64,000 bases of DNA from Nageia nagi (taxonomy: Eukaryota > Pinophyta). The stretch's first letter is position 1, and each line of letters starts with the position of its first letter. The notes under the pieces were generated by a model. That model saw nothing but the letters and a program-made list of their open reading frames with translations, had not been told where the DNA came from and did no database searches. The position numbers and the translations under genes were made by a program. Below, in pieces: positions 38,101 to 50,100 of the stretch. The DNA is taken from assembly GCA_050084985.1 (NCBI GenBank), contig JBITNC010000001.1, positions 26,908,001 through 26,972,000 on the forward strand, written 5' to 3'.

Positions 38101-41100
38101 TACTATGAAGGATGTCATTTGTGGGATCATGCATATATGAATAACTTTCTCCCCTTGGAGTTGCATATCGAATATTCATTGAAGTGGTTTGAGGTTTTTC
38201 TTTGCATGGTTTGCACATAAGTAGATGTATTCTAAGGCTCATAGCTTGTCTTTATATCATTCGGTTAGGTTCTTGCACTTACACCTTCACTTCATTTATT
38301 TTCCCCACCGAATCTTTCACCAAGACCCTACAGCTTCCTGCTCTCGTCTGGTAGTGATTTGAGCATATTTTGCTATTTGTTGCCCGACTTGATAGTGAGT
38401 ACATTGACCTTAATGAATCTGAAGATGACTTGTCGAGACACTGCATCACTAGTGATGCCTTCATGAGTTCATACTTCCTTGTATTCCTTTGCATTTATCT
38501 CTGTGTTTTTTCCCTGTATTTGTGATCTTTCTTCACTTTCATTCACATATTTAGTCTTTCCTTGTTGTGGAAAGGAGCTCCGACGTTGTATTTCCCTTGT
38601 ATACGGTTAACAACATGCGTCTTTGACTATTGTGCCTTCAAGACCATATTCCATGTGAGCACTTGGGGTAACTAGTCCTTTCAGGCAGAAACAAGTAATG
38701 TTGTTTCCTCAAAGTCTTGTGCATGTTTTGGGGTCTTGTGCATGTTTTTGGCTAGGAAAGAAAAACATACCAACATAAGCTCTCTTGCGCTCCTTCAATA
38801 TCATCGTCTCTATAGAGGGGTAGAAGTTACTACATGGAGCATTGATAAGAGCATTCCCGTTCAAGCCATGATGCTCTTCAAGCATCCAATCTCCGATTGT
38901 GATCGTGGCCCTGCTAGTGGACTGATAATGAACTAGTGACTCCACTTCACTGTATTCAAAGTTCCCTTCCCCTGTCCATTGGAATGCTTTCTTGATTGCC
39001 TCAGGATTGAAATACATAAGAACTCTTTTGATGTCCCTTAGCACTCTCTCACCTTTCTTCCAATGCTGGCTCACTTCAATGCATAGTTTTGGGAAAGGGA
39101 TTGCGAAAGGGAGAAGTGGGGATTTGGCGAGATTGGAGAACTTGTTGTGACCTACACAACTCGCCCCAAAATTTCACAATTTTGGGGACCCTTCGTAACT
39201 TACACACTGCCTAGCACCTAGTCGGTACAACCTCCCTTTGTCCCCAGTTGACTCAAAATCATGCCTAGCACCCTAGAACCTAAGTGTATTCATCTGCCCA
39301 ATCTTGGTCGTGTCATGTTGAAGAGTTAAAATCCTTGAAAAATGGCTAGGTCTAGGGAATCTAAGTTGAGTCTAGGTGAAACTGAGAAACTTGAGTTGAG
39401 TCGAAACCAAGCGAGTCGGATCTGGGCCAATCGTAGGCTTGGCGCATGCTCCAGGAAGACAAATTTTTTTCTTTTTGGGACGTGCGTTGGGGCCAAGAAG
39501 ATGCCAATTTCAAGATCAAGTCTGGAATGACAAATTAAGTCACTCTTGGACCTGGCGCATGCCATGAGAAGGCAAAATCTTGTCTTTCTGGGGCATGCGC
39601 CAGGCTTAGGAAGACACTTAGGGTAGAATGAAGGCTCGAAAAAAGTAACTTAGTGCATTTCGAGGTTGGTGCATGCCTCAAAAAGACAAAATCTTGTCTT
39701 TTGGGAGCATGCGCCTAAGCTAGGAGGTTGATAGGATGGATTTGAGACCTGGAAGATCGAAGTACAGACACCCAGGTTTATGGCACATGCCTCAAAAAGA
39801 CAAATTCTTCTCTTTTGGTAGCATGTGCCAAGCCTAGGAAGGCATCTAGTTGAGTTGAAACATGAAAATTGGTTAAGGCATGCGCCAAGCCTGAGAAGGC
39901 ACCAGGATGAATGAACTTGAAAACATGACTAAGTCCCAAGAGTAGAAGGCCAAAATGAAGCAAATCTAGCCACCTGCAACCCAATGCATGCCTTAAGAAG
40001 ATAGGATCATGACTTTCTGGATCATGCGCCTAGATTGGAAGAGCTGGAGAGATTGGGGCACATTTCAAAAAGACAAAATCTTATCTTTTGAAACCATGCA
40101 TTAGGCTTGAAGGGGCCTCTGGGTGAGATTGTTGGGAAAAATGAGCAAGCTGGACCCTCGAAAAAACAAAAATCAGGCAAGATCAAGTCTCAGGACGGGC
40201 TTCAAGGTCAAGTTGAATGAGCAAAAGAGCTAGGAAGGCCAACATGGGGAGTGCATTCAACCCCAAGGCTGGCGCATGCTCCAAAAAGACAAAATCTTGT
40301 CTTTTTTGGGCATGCGCCAAGCCTAAAAAAGCTCCTAAACCCCCATGTCTGATCTTGGCCAGATGGGCACGAAATTTCTTGTCTTTTTGGAGCATGTGCC
40401 AAGCCTAAAAAAGCTCCTAAACTCCCATGTCTGATCTTGGCCAGATGAGCACAAAATTTCATGGACACAAATCCCGAGGTCAGCCATCTAGATAGTTGGG
40501 ATGCATTTTCCTCCTTGACGTAGTCGACTAGTGTTTGTTGGAAGCCAGTTTCAGCTATAAACACCAGCCCGGAGAGCTCATTTTCTCAAACTCAAATTCC
40601 AAATCAAACTCCAGAACACCAAAGGAAGAGGATGAGACAGGGAAAGACATGACCATTGATAATGCCTCACCAAGTCGGAAGCACAATGTCGACATCGCAA
40701 CTTTAATAAGGTCACTTCATGAAGGTCCCAACCTAAGAACAAGAGATGAATCTACAAATACTCACTATGTGAGTAGGTTTGTGTTCAAAGTCAACAATGC
40801 ACTTCCTGTCACCAAAGTTTCCTTGAACAAAGATCCAAAGAAGCAACAAGACTAGGAGGTCCATAGTTTGAAAGCTCAAACCAATGAAGTCAAGACCTTG
40901 GGGCAGAATAGATCAAAGATATCGCCAAGCTTGCCAAGGAGCTGTAAGAGAGGCAGGAGAAGCTAAGCCTAGAAGGAGAGACCGCACCTTCCAATCCAGA
41001 TTTGCTTCAAGGCCAGGTAGCTATAGGCGGACAAGGGTACCCTCAACCAGCTGGTGATGAAGTCCTTAGGCGTAGTGTTGTAGAGAAAGAGAAGATGGAC

Positions 41101-44100
41101 CAACAGGAATAAACTGAAGAGCCATTGAGGCGGGATGTTGCAAGCACAACAATTAACTTTTATGTTATTTTAGTTTTTTGCAATTTTATTTCAAATTTGG
41201 ATCTCAAAGACTTATTAAATTTTGTACTGCCTTGTATCGGATGAGAATTTACTCCCACAAGTGTTGTAATAAATCTTGTAATGCCATGTGGCACTTTATT
41301 ATTGGACCATTGTTATTTTTCTTGGACCGCGTAATTAGGGTTAGGGCAACATTGATGGTTGCTCCAAAACTATTTATACCCCATTTTGATTCATTTGTAG
41401 GGGAATCAACACTTTCACAATTGGAAAGAACTTTGCGTGCAACACAAAATTTCTCTTAATTGTTAAATGTGATGTATGTGGATGCTTTTGTGATTATATA
41501 CTTGCTCATGTTGAGATAGTGAATATGAATGAATGGTTGATAGTGCTATCAGTGTTTGTTCTATCATTGCTTGGAGTTAATTCAATTTACTTGGTGCATC
41601 TTGTAAACTTCATTGGAGCGGACAAGAGATTGTTTGGATATCTTGCGAAGTAATTGGTTGATGTCTTGTTAATGGTAGTTCATTATTTGCAGTTCAGGCT
41701 TGGTCACCTCGGGATGTCTCACTAATGCCACTCACCATAGGAACTTCACCCAAGTCCTTATGCCCTACCCTTGCTCCATCTTGTCACCTTGCCTTGACTC
41801 CACGTTCCATCGACTATGCTATTCGTGTTGTTGGCTAGTGGATCGGATAGTGGGTGCTTGGCACCTACAACGAGCCTAAGTGAATTGACTTCTGAGGATT
41901 TGTCTCAAGCTCGTGAGTTTGTATGCCCACCATTGCATATGACTTCCCACGATCTTTCCACCATTTTTCTTTGTTTTACTTTTCTTTTATTTTACACCTT
42001 TTTTCGCAGTTTTCGCACCTCTAGATTTCCCTTTTCAACATTTACAGAAACAACCTCGTTGAAATCCAAATACATATTTCAGAGTCCCTTGAATCCACAT
42101 ATGATATTAATGTTGGTGGCAGCTCTAAACATCTCAGCCGTCTCCTGGGTTATTCTCGCATAACTCGCGAAGCTAACCTTTGGGGTAACCAGTACCCATA
42201 GCGGGAGGGACTAAAGTCCCTTCACCTAAGGTGTTGGTGTTTTTCCCACTACTTCAAAGTAGGAAAGAAAAACACCCCAACAGAACCCAACACCCTTATT
42301 CAACACACCCACTTGTGTGCTACGGATCTTTTCTCACATCTGCATGGGGTCGACCTTTTGCCAGTCTATATCTTTGATGGTGGCAAATCTGTTCTTTGAA
42401 AACCTAGCTCCTTGTTGGAAGGGTTCTTGTCTCTCACATATCGGAATGATGTAGTCTTACTTCAACCTCTCAAGCTCCTTAGTACTTTCCTTGGGCACAC
42501 TACTTGAGCTAGTCATCTTGGCTGAATAGATGATGGATGTCTTCGGGGATGATGTGCACACTTCCTTGGATGAGACCTTTTCAACGTTACCCTAGCCTTG
42601 CCTCCAAACCACCTGCGCAAGCCTAAAAAGGTGATGGGATGGACTTGAAACCTTAGATGTGATTTTCTTCTGCAATTTTGGCGCAAAAAATGAAAAGGAG
42701 AATGTATTGAATTTGAAAAAATGGCCCCAATCTCTTCATATTTATAGGCCAAAATTAGGTTTTCTCCAACCCTAATAGACCATGTTCCTGCAAAAATCCA
42801 TCTAAGCCATCAAGATGGTCGACCTAGGGATCTGTGCTGACTTCGGAACCAAGGTATGGTGGCTTGTGATTGGACGTGGGGGTGAAGAGGCGGTTTCAGG
42901 GTGAATGCATGCCCAAAAAACACAAGATTTTGTCTTTTTGGGTCATGTGCTTAACTTGGGAGTGCCTGATCTTTCGTCGTCTGACATCTTGACTCTCCAA
43001 CTTGTCTGATTTGACCTTGTGCTCATCTTCTGACCTCGAATTATTCCATACTTGTCTTTTCTAGGGCTTGGACTTGTCAAATTTCACCTTCGTGCTGCTC
43101 TAGGACTCCTCCCAAGCCAGGCGTATGTTTCAAAAAGACAAAATTTTGTCTTTTAAAAAACGTGTGTCCATCCCTCTTGACATTTCAGTTTGAGCGCATG
43201 CCTCCAAAAGTAAAAAAATTGTCATTTTGAAGCATGCGTTGGGTTCCTTTTGCCCAGTGTATTTGGGTTTCGAGCCTTCTGTGAGTGGGACTTAGCCAAA
43301 TTTCATCATTCATGTCGACCTGGAGTCTCCCTAAGTTAGGCGCATGCTATAGGAAGTCAAGATTTTGTTTTTTTCAACCATGCTCCTGTCCTCTTGATCA
43401 TGCCCGAGCTGGAGGCTAGCTTCAAAGTTCCATGCCTTAGTCAATTTTCATCATGAGCCCAGTCTGGACGTCCTCCTGCCTTGAGCGCATGCTTCCAAAA
43501 AACAAAATTTTGTCTTTTTGAGGGACATGCTCATCCTTACGTTACTTCAACTCTGCCTTTTCACCTTCGAGTCCGTCCCAGGCATCTTCCTGGTTTGAGC
43601 TCATGCTCCCAAAAGACAAGATTTTGTCTTCTTGAGGCATGCGCTTGGCTTAAAATGCATCAAGGTTGCCTCTTTCACTCTTCATTCCGACCCAGGCGGT
43701 TCATGGACCTAGGTGCATGCCCTAGAAAGACAATTTTGTCTTTTTGAGTAATGTGCTGGACCTTGGGGTGACCCAGTTTCGTTCCAATGCTTTGCGTAAA
43801 CTCGACTTATTGTTTCCAAACTTAGTCATTTTTTGAAGAGTTTTAAACTTTGTTTGGACATGGCTTGACTGGGTGAATGACAATACTTTAGGCTCGAGAT
43901 GATAGGCGTGATAACCAGGTAGTTGAAGTGACAAAAACATGACCTTATGTGGACCAGAGTTGCTGAGGGTGCCCAAAATCGTAGGATTTTGGGGTGTGTT
44001 GTCTTAGTGACAACAGAGCCAAAGGCTTGCTGAGTCTGAGTGCATCTACCACAATTGCTATCAATAGGTATGTTGAATTGTTGGCTAGGCCAACATAAAC

Positions 44101-47100
44101 CCCATATGTGCAGTGAGTACTTGTTAATATGGGTATCAAACAATTATCCTCAGTAATGCACCATCCAATGAACTTTATCTTCCCTTTGACTTCTAGTGAC
44201 TTGAAGGACAAGCAAGTGTACATGTTATGTTGACCAAAATATCATGCAATGCCTTATGCAGATAACCAGGAACTTCTGCTATCTGGTTGGTTAATCTGGT
44301 TTGTTCATCTACTGGACTAGTCAGTCTGTGCTTGTTTGGATTTAATAATTAATAATAAATTGTTTGCCATCAATGAATTGTTTGTGCTAAAACTTTTATC
44401 GTGCTATGTAACAATGATATCTTTGGTCTAGGGAACTGGGATGTTGGATCCATACAGTGTTTAATTGAGGTTATGTAACTAGTAGTTGGTTGTGGGTTAG
44501 GTTGAGGTTACTTGTGCTGTGACCGTTTGATTATGGAATTTATTTATGACATATATAAATGACTCTACTTGTTTTCGTGGGCTTGGCTGGAAAGAAAAGC
44601 TAGAGTCTGGGATTAATCCTGCCTAACAACCATGAAGGCTAAGAGTACTCATCTCTAGATGTCATTTGATAATGATCTTCCTCTACAATAGACCTTTTGG
44701 GCTTGATTATTGAGTTGTGTTTTATGACTAGTAACTGCTGAATGTAAGAGTTTTTATTATTTTTCCAGTGTATTAAGTGTTGGAAACTTGGCATCATCAA
44801 AGATAAAAATCAGGCATCAAAACTAAGTTTTCTTATACTCTGCTCAGAAACACAGCTCTGCCCACGTTTCATCAGGTCCAAACGCAGCCCCTACCGTGTT
44901 TCTAGGCAAACACGACCACGTTTTTTGAATACAACTGTGTTTCCTGTACGGAAAGCCTTTCTTCAATCTTTTTTGCAGTTACGATTCTGTAGGCATTTTT
45001 TATCGCTTCTAGTATTTGATACTTTGTGAAAATAATGTTTGTAACTCCTAGATAGTGTTTGTAGTCTTTAACTATTTGTAGTAGGGATTTGGTCAAGTTT
45101 CTTTTGTAACAGTCCAAGGTGTAGTGGTCTTTCAATGTTTTCAGTTATGGAGCATCTTATGTTGTAGCTCCAAATTCTATATATTTGTAATTTCGGTTCC
45201 TGAATCAATATATGATAGTAGTTGAATCTCTCATTGTGGTATCAAAGCTTGTAGATCTATTTTGTTAAAATAAGCTTGTGGATACTTAAGTGATTCAAAA
45301 CATTCTTCTTGTTGTTGCATTTGATTATGCATTGGAGTATGACTGTGCAAGATAAGATTTGTTTCAGAGGGGTTAGAATAAACCTGTAGAAGATCATGGA
45401 GATAGTTTACTAAACCCGTGTTTATTTGTTTCAAAGCCTTGTTAAAAAGTTGTGTTGGAATGTGTGAGATTTGTTCCAGAGTCAGTTGTGGATTCTTGTA
45501 GAAGATTTATGAAGTCTTTTACAAAATTGATTGCTTGTTATTCTTGGTATGATGGCCAACAACAACTATGAATTGGAAGCTCCAAATTTGTTGGAGAGGA
45601 TTATATTTTTTCGAATGTCAAAATGAGGACATTCTTGATTGTTAAAGGACTTTGGGACAACATTATTGTTGGATATGAAGAACCAAAAGATTGGAGAAGC
45701 TTTGTAGGAGAAGAAAAAAGAAAAAGGAAAGAGGAGCAACACCAAAACCGCTTGGCCCTCTTGGAGATCAGAAAAGGTATGAAGGAGAACACTTTTCCAC
45801 TCATTGTAAGTTGTATAACAGCTGCAAGTGCATAAAAAAGATTGCAAAATGTTTTTGGGAACTCTTGTGAGCTTGTGTGTGAAGATTGTATGAGAAAGGG
45901 GGAGCCTTGCATCCTCAAGGAGCCTTATGTTGAAGCTTGTGAAACTCTTTTCATGGAAGAGAGTTATAATGAAAATTGTTGTGAGAAACTCATTGTTGGA
46001 GGCATATCTTGTGATGAAGGCATGGGAAATTGTAATGATGAATTCTTTCTTATACAGGGAGAATATGATGAAAAGAAAAATTATCTTAATGAATCTCTTG
46101 TGAGAGTGACATGTTTAAGAAGCATGCACATTGATGATAAATGTCTCATTGAAGAGACAATGGATAAATAATCATTCTATGAGAATAATGAATATTGTGT
46201 TGAAGACAACTCCAAAGTGGAAGATTGCTTGTTTGAAGACCACCAAGATGAGGTGGAGTTGCATGAAGAGTGTCTCATGAAGAAGGCACAATCTTTTGCT
46301 GATGCAAAATGTCTCATGGAGGAGGCATATGTTGAAGAATGTCTCATGGAGGAGACATCATTTGTTGGAGAGGATTCATACCAATGATCCAAAGCTATTC
46401 TCATTGAGGAGAATGTTGAAGACAAGGAGCATTATTGGCATGGAGATGGATCAGCATTTTTCATAGAAGAATGTTGGAATGAAAACCATTTAGTTAGAAT
46501 GGAAGAATGCAGTGCTAAAATAACAGATTTGATTTATTGGCTTGAAGAACATTCACATTGGGTGGATGGAGATGTTGAAACTCACTCATTTGGAGTGAAT
46601 GATGATTGTCTTGAAGAGGCAATATGGGATTTTGATCCTAGAGAAATTGTTGATGATGAAGAGATGCAAGTTATTAGCTTCATGCTCAATGAAGATCACT
46701 CATCAAGATTGAAACATGTTTTGTGTAAACTGAAAAAGAAACGAAAGATGAGATTGATGTGTTTCATGTTGTAATGGCAATTGAGCCATCAATGAAGCAT
46801 GATGAAGATCACTCACATGGAGTGACAAAATTGAAGAATAGGAGTTGTCTTGGAGAGGCAACATTGTACGAAGAGGCAACAAAAGAAAGAAGAAAAAACA
46901 TTTGGCTACTCAATACTTCAAACAAAGAGGTGATGTTTTCTTGTTTGATGATTTATTTGCTAATGATTTCATGAGTAGATGTTTGGTGGATAGTTTTAAG
47001 GCTTTTGTTATGCATGCCAAGGATGGAGAATGTCTTATCGAGACATCATTAGAAACAAAGCCAGATTTGAGGGTTGTCTTATGAAGACAACCATGAAGAT

Positions 47101-50100
47101 CTCTCTTCTTGAAATGAAGACAATGTTTGCTGACAAACCTTGGAAGAAAGAGGAATGTGCAGCAGTGGTGAGGAATGATGTGATTTATATGGAGGACAGT
47201 TATTTCATGGCTGTAATTGTGAGAAAAAGAGTGATGCTTTGTGTGAGGAGCAACAATGGATTGTTGCATATGTAGTAAGTCATGTCATGGCTATATGTTG
47301 TTTAAAATTTTGTGTGGAAATATGTGAGAGAGTAATGAGGTTGAATCATCCAAATGAGATGATTCATTGTTGTAAATACACCACTTTGGGAATAAGATGT
47401 ACAAATTTAAGAAAAGATGAGCAAGAATGGTTGTTGAGAATCGTTGTTTTTGACATTGGTGGAATGTCACTACGGGAAGCTTTTGATGAAGGGGAAGTAG
47501 CTCATCAAAAGACACTTAGTTATTTGCAGGAAGAAGAAACAAACATGGATGACAACCCACATGGAAAGTGGAAGGTGTGACAAATAATTTTTGGATTCAA
47601 GATTGGAGGAAACGAAAAAGAATCAGTTTCGTCCAAGTTTGTGATGCTTTTGAACTCCTTGAAGAGTTCCTTCAGCATCAAGGGGGAGAATGTTGGAAAC
47701 TTGCCATCATCAACGATTAGAATTCGGCATCAAAACTATGTTTTCCTACGCTCTGCTCAGAAACACAGCCTTGTCCTGTGTTTTGTCTGGCACAAACGAA
47801 ACTCCTACTACGTTTCTAGACAAATGCGACCATGTTGCTTGTTCAGAATGAGTTTCTTTTGTCTTTTTCCCAATTACAATTCTGTAGACATTTTTTATTG
47901 TTTCTAGTATTTGTTACTTCATGGAAATAATGTTTGTAACTCCTAGATAGTGTTTGTAACTAGATCACATGGTACGTCGGTACACAAATACAAGTACCCG
48001 GTACATGGTACGTTGGGTGCTGAAAATTCGGTACGTTGGTATGACATATATATATATATTCTAAAATACTATATTAACTTGCAATTTGCAAAAAATAAGA
48101 TGATAATTGATATCAGATACACTCATACACATAAATGAAAATAACATTTTAGAAGGAAAACCATGTTTAGAGTCTATATTAACTCCCAATGCCTATACAT
48201 GATACGTATAACATGATGCAATATTGAAAATAAGCCTTTATAAATGAGGCTTTACAAGTAAAACAAGAAGTAAGTAGTTTGTCTGATTGTCTCAAAACAT
48301 GAACAAAATGTAATGCCAAACATGATTAATGGACAAAATCAAATATTGTCTCTAGTCTACTCTCTAGTAGGAAAATATTTTGTATCAAAACCATCAAGGC
48401 CAAAGGCATCAGTATCCTCCTACCATCTTTGACTCTAGGTAGTCATTTTGATCCATACTTGCTGCAATTGTAGTTGATTATCCAAAAGTATCCTCATCAA
48501 ATGTCACTGGCTCTAGATATGGTGCATGAATATCTAGATTGGCTAATTTCAACTCAAATGAGTTGTCCAATGCCATCTCATCTGGTAGCACATTTCACAA
48601 TTTGGTACGACCCCTCTAATACTCTTGCCTTTGCTTGTATAAAAGACGAAGATTGGTGTGCACATACACCAAGTCTTCTGCCCTCTTCTGATCAAGTTTT
48701 CTACGCTCAACACTATGCACCTTGGAGTATGTACTCCAATTCCTCTCATAGCAAGAGGATGAGCTCACCTGTGATAGAAGTCGTAGGGCTAACTGCTGCA
48801 AAGAGGGACATGCTGATCCATGCAATGCCCAAAATGTATGGGGCTTCTTCGAACCCCTATCCCTGATGATATCATAACAACCAAACCTGCCTATACCTGT
48901 AGAGAACTCAGCAAATGCCTCCTCAATCGTATCTAATGTACCCTGATCAGGAAACAACCGCTTGAAAGCTATCTTCCTACCATTTGAAACCTCCTTATCC
49001 ATGTGTGGAGGGAAGCGTCGACTAGGACTAGAAGTAGAATTCAGCCATTCATCACTATAGTATTTGGGATTCAATGAGTGTGCTAAGCAATGAAGTGGTG
49101 TACAATTTTTCTCCCATCTATTAAGAAGGTTGCTGCAAATAGCTGAATAGATGTCATCAATAGAAGCATTAGCAATATTAGTTGCCAATGAAGTATGCTT
49201 ATAAATTAGATGTTTTACTTTTTCAATGACACTATCCCATGCCTCATAAACCTCATCAAGAACAACATCATCTGAATCAGCAAAACGGAGTAAAGATATG
49301 ATTGGCTTAACAATGAGCAAGGTGAAGTCTATCCTCTCCCACCATGTGTCATCAACTAGAAGCTCCTTGATCTCCTTGGATGTCTTTATGTCAATCTTTC
49401 TCCAGAAAGTCCACATCTCATCAATAACCGTCGCCTTTAATGCTTTCCTCACTTCCTTTATCCTCTTTAACATGATAAAAGAGGAAGCAAAACGAGTGTC
49501 TGCCACTCTAAGAAGGGAAAGGTGGCTATGTTTTTGATAGATGGTGAGTGCATGTGTATGATGTACAAAATTCTTTATCAACTTTGCATCCTCAATTATT
49601 TTATACATCCAAGGCAAGTCATATGCAATGGATTTTAGTGCAAGGTTTAGATTATGCACTATGCATGATGTTCAAAATACACTAAGGTACTTAGTCTCTA
49701 AAATCATCCTTGTTACCTTACAAACAGGTGCATTATCAGTAATCAGCTGCACAATGTTATTAACTCTCACTTGCTCAAAAATGTTGATAAATAACTCATC
49801 TGCATAGTGCATCACCACATAATCATACACCAATTGAAAAGATAGAATATGGAAAAGAAAACATAACTAAGTAATTATTAATTTAAATTAAGTATAATGA
49901 CTAGTCTAGATTTTGGTCAAAGAAATCAAAAGTACCTAAGTATGCATGGTCTTTGTATTTTCCTGCTGCATTGACACATTTGATGAAATTTGGACCATTG
50001 GGAGATGACACAATGAAATTAATCAATGGATGGCGAGTTGGATCAGTCCACCCATCTGATACTATGCTCACTCCTGATTGTGGCCAAGTTGCCTTAAGGG

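Larger units (their letters stand above)
23635..38775 (+). mobile_element. Element B (LTR-less TGTTG..CAACA family), hosting LTR element F
   Basis: Perfect TSD TAAGC (23630-23634 and 38776-38780). Starts TATTGTGCCTGCACAACAC (the usual TG is TA here) and ends GAAAGAAAAACATACCAACA. Without F it is about 6.7 kb, the same size as A, with the same order: terminal hairpin, CCCCCCAAAATTTTTGC block, palindrome array, G-box and TATA, ORF to about 28858, then the 3' region, which is split by F at 29395. Removing B restores the reading frame of D. Confidence 0.82.
39143..42282 (+). mobile_element. Element C (LTR-less TGTTG..CAACA family, short derivative)
   Basis: Flanks GAACT (39138-39142) and GAACC (42283-42287) match in 4 of 5 bases. 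Removing C restores the frame of D's ORF. Starts TGTTGTGACCTACACAACT and ends GAAAGAAAAACACCCCAACA. At 3.14 kb it has the terminal hairpin, CCCCAAAA block, palindrome array, a TATA at about 40553 and the full 1.15-kb 3' region, but only a short ORF fragment. It shares its arms and 3' region with D, so it looks like an internally deleted D-type copy. Confidence 0.78.
21785..42516 (-). pseudogene. Element D ORF in three pieces (interrupted by B and C)
   Basis: Minus-strand pieces are 42516-42283, 39137-38776 and 23634 to about 21790. The first starts ATG at 42516 and reads to [11 protein letters not shown]. After removal of C the frame continues [16 protein letters not shown], then [14 protein letters not shown] and EAIKKAFQW. 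After removal of B and one TSD copy it continues [17 protein letters not shown], then a Lys/Glu-rich coiled region (23604-23230), [11 protein letters not shown] (about 22900) and helical C-terminal segments (22250-21978). In the first piece, stops at TAA (near 42460) and TGA show decay. The PLG[DN] block and the PFA[IV]PF block also occur in elements A and B. Function unknown. Confidence 0.7.
20635..44015 (-). mobile_element. Element D (LTR-less TGTTG..CAACA family), hosting B and C
   Basis: Flanks TAGCC (20630-20634) and GAGCC (44016-44020) match in 4 of 5 bases. The minus strand starts TGTTGTCACTAAGACAACA at 44015 and ends GAAAGAAAAATCCCCCAACA at 20635. Removing B, C and their duplicated target bases leaves about 5.1 kb: terminal hairpin, CCCCAAAA block, palindrome array (43761-42902), TATA (42746-42737), ORF and a non-coding 3' region of about 1.15 kb. 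D is the oldest of the nested set because it contains two relatives. Confidence 0.75.

Noticed and set aside
39342-40564. Several ORFs on both strands encoding recurring peptides such as [15 protein letters not shown]
   Set aside because: They are translations of the palindrome array of element C. Both strands and several frames give similar recurring peptides, as expected of inverted repeats, not of a protein.
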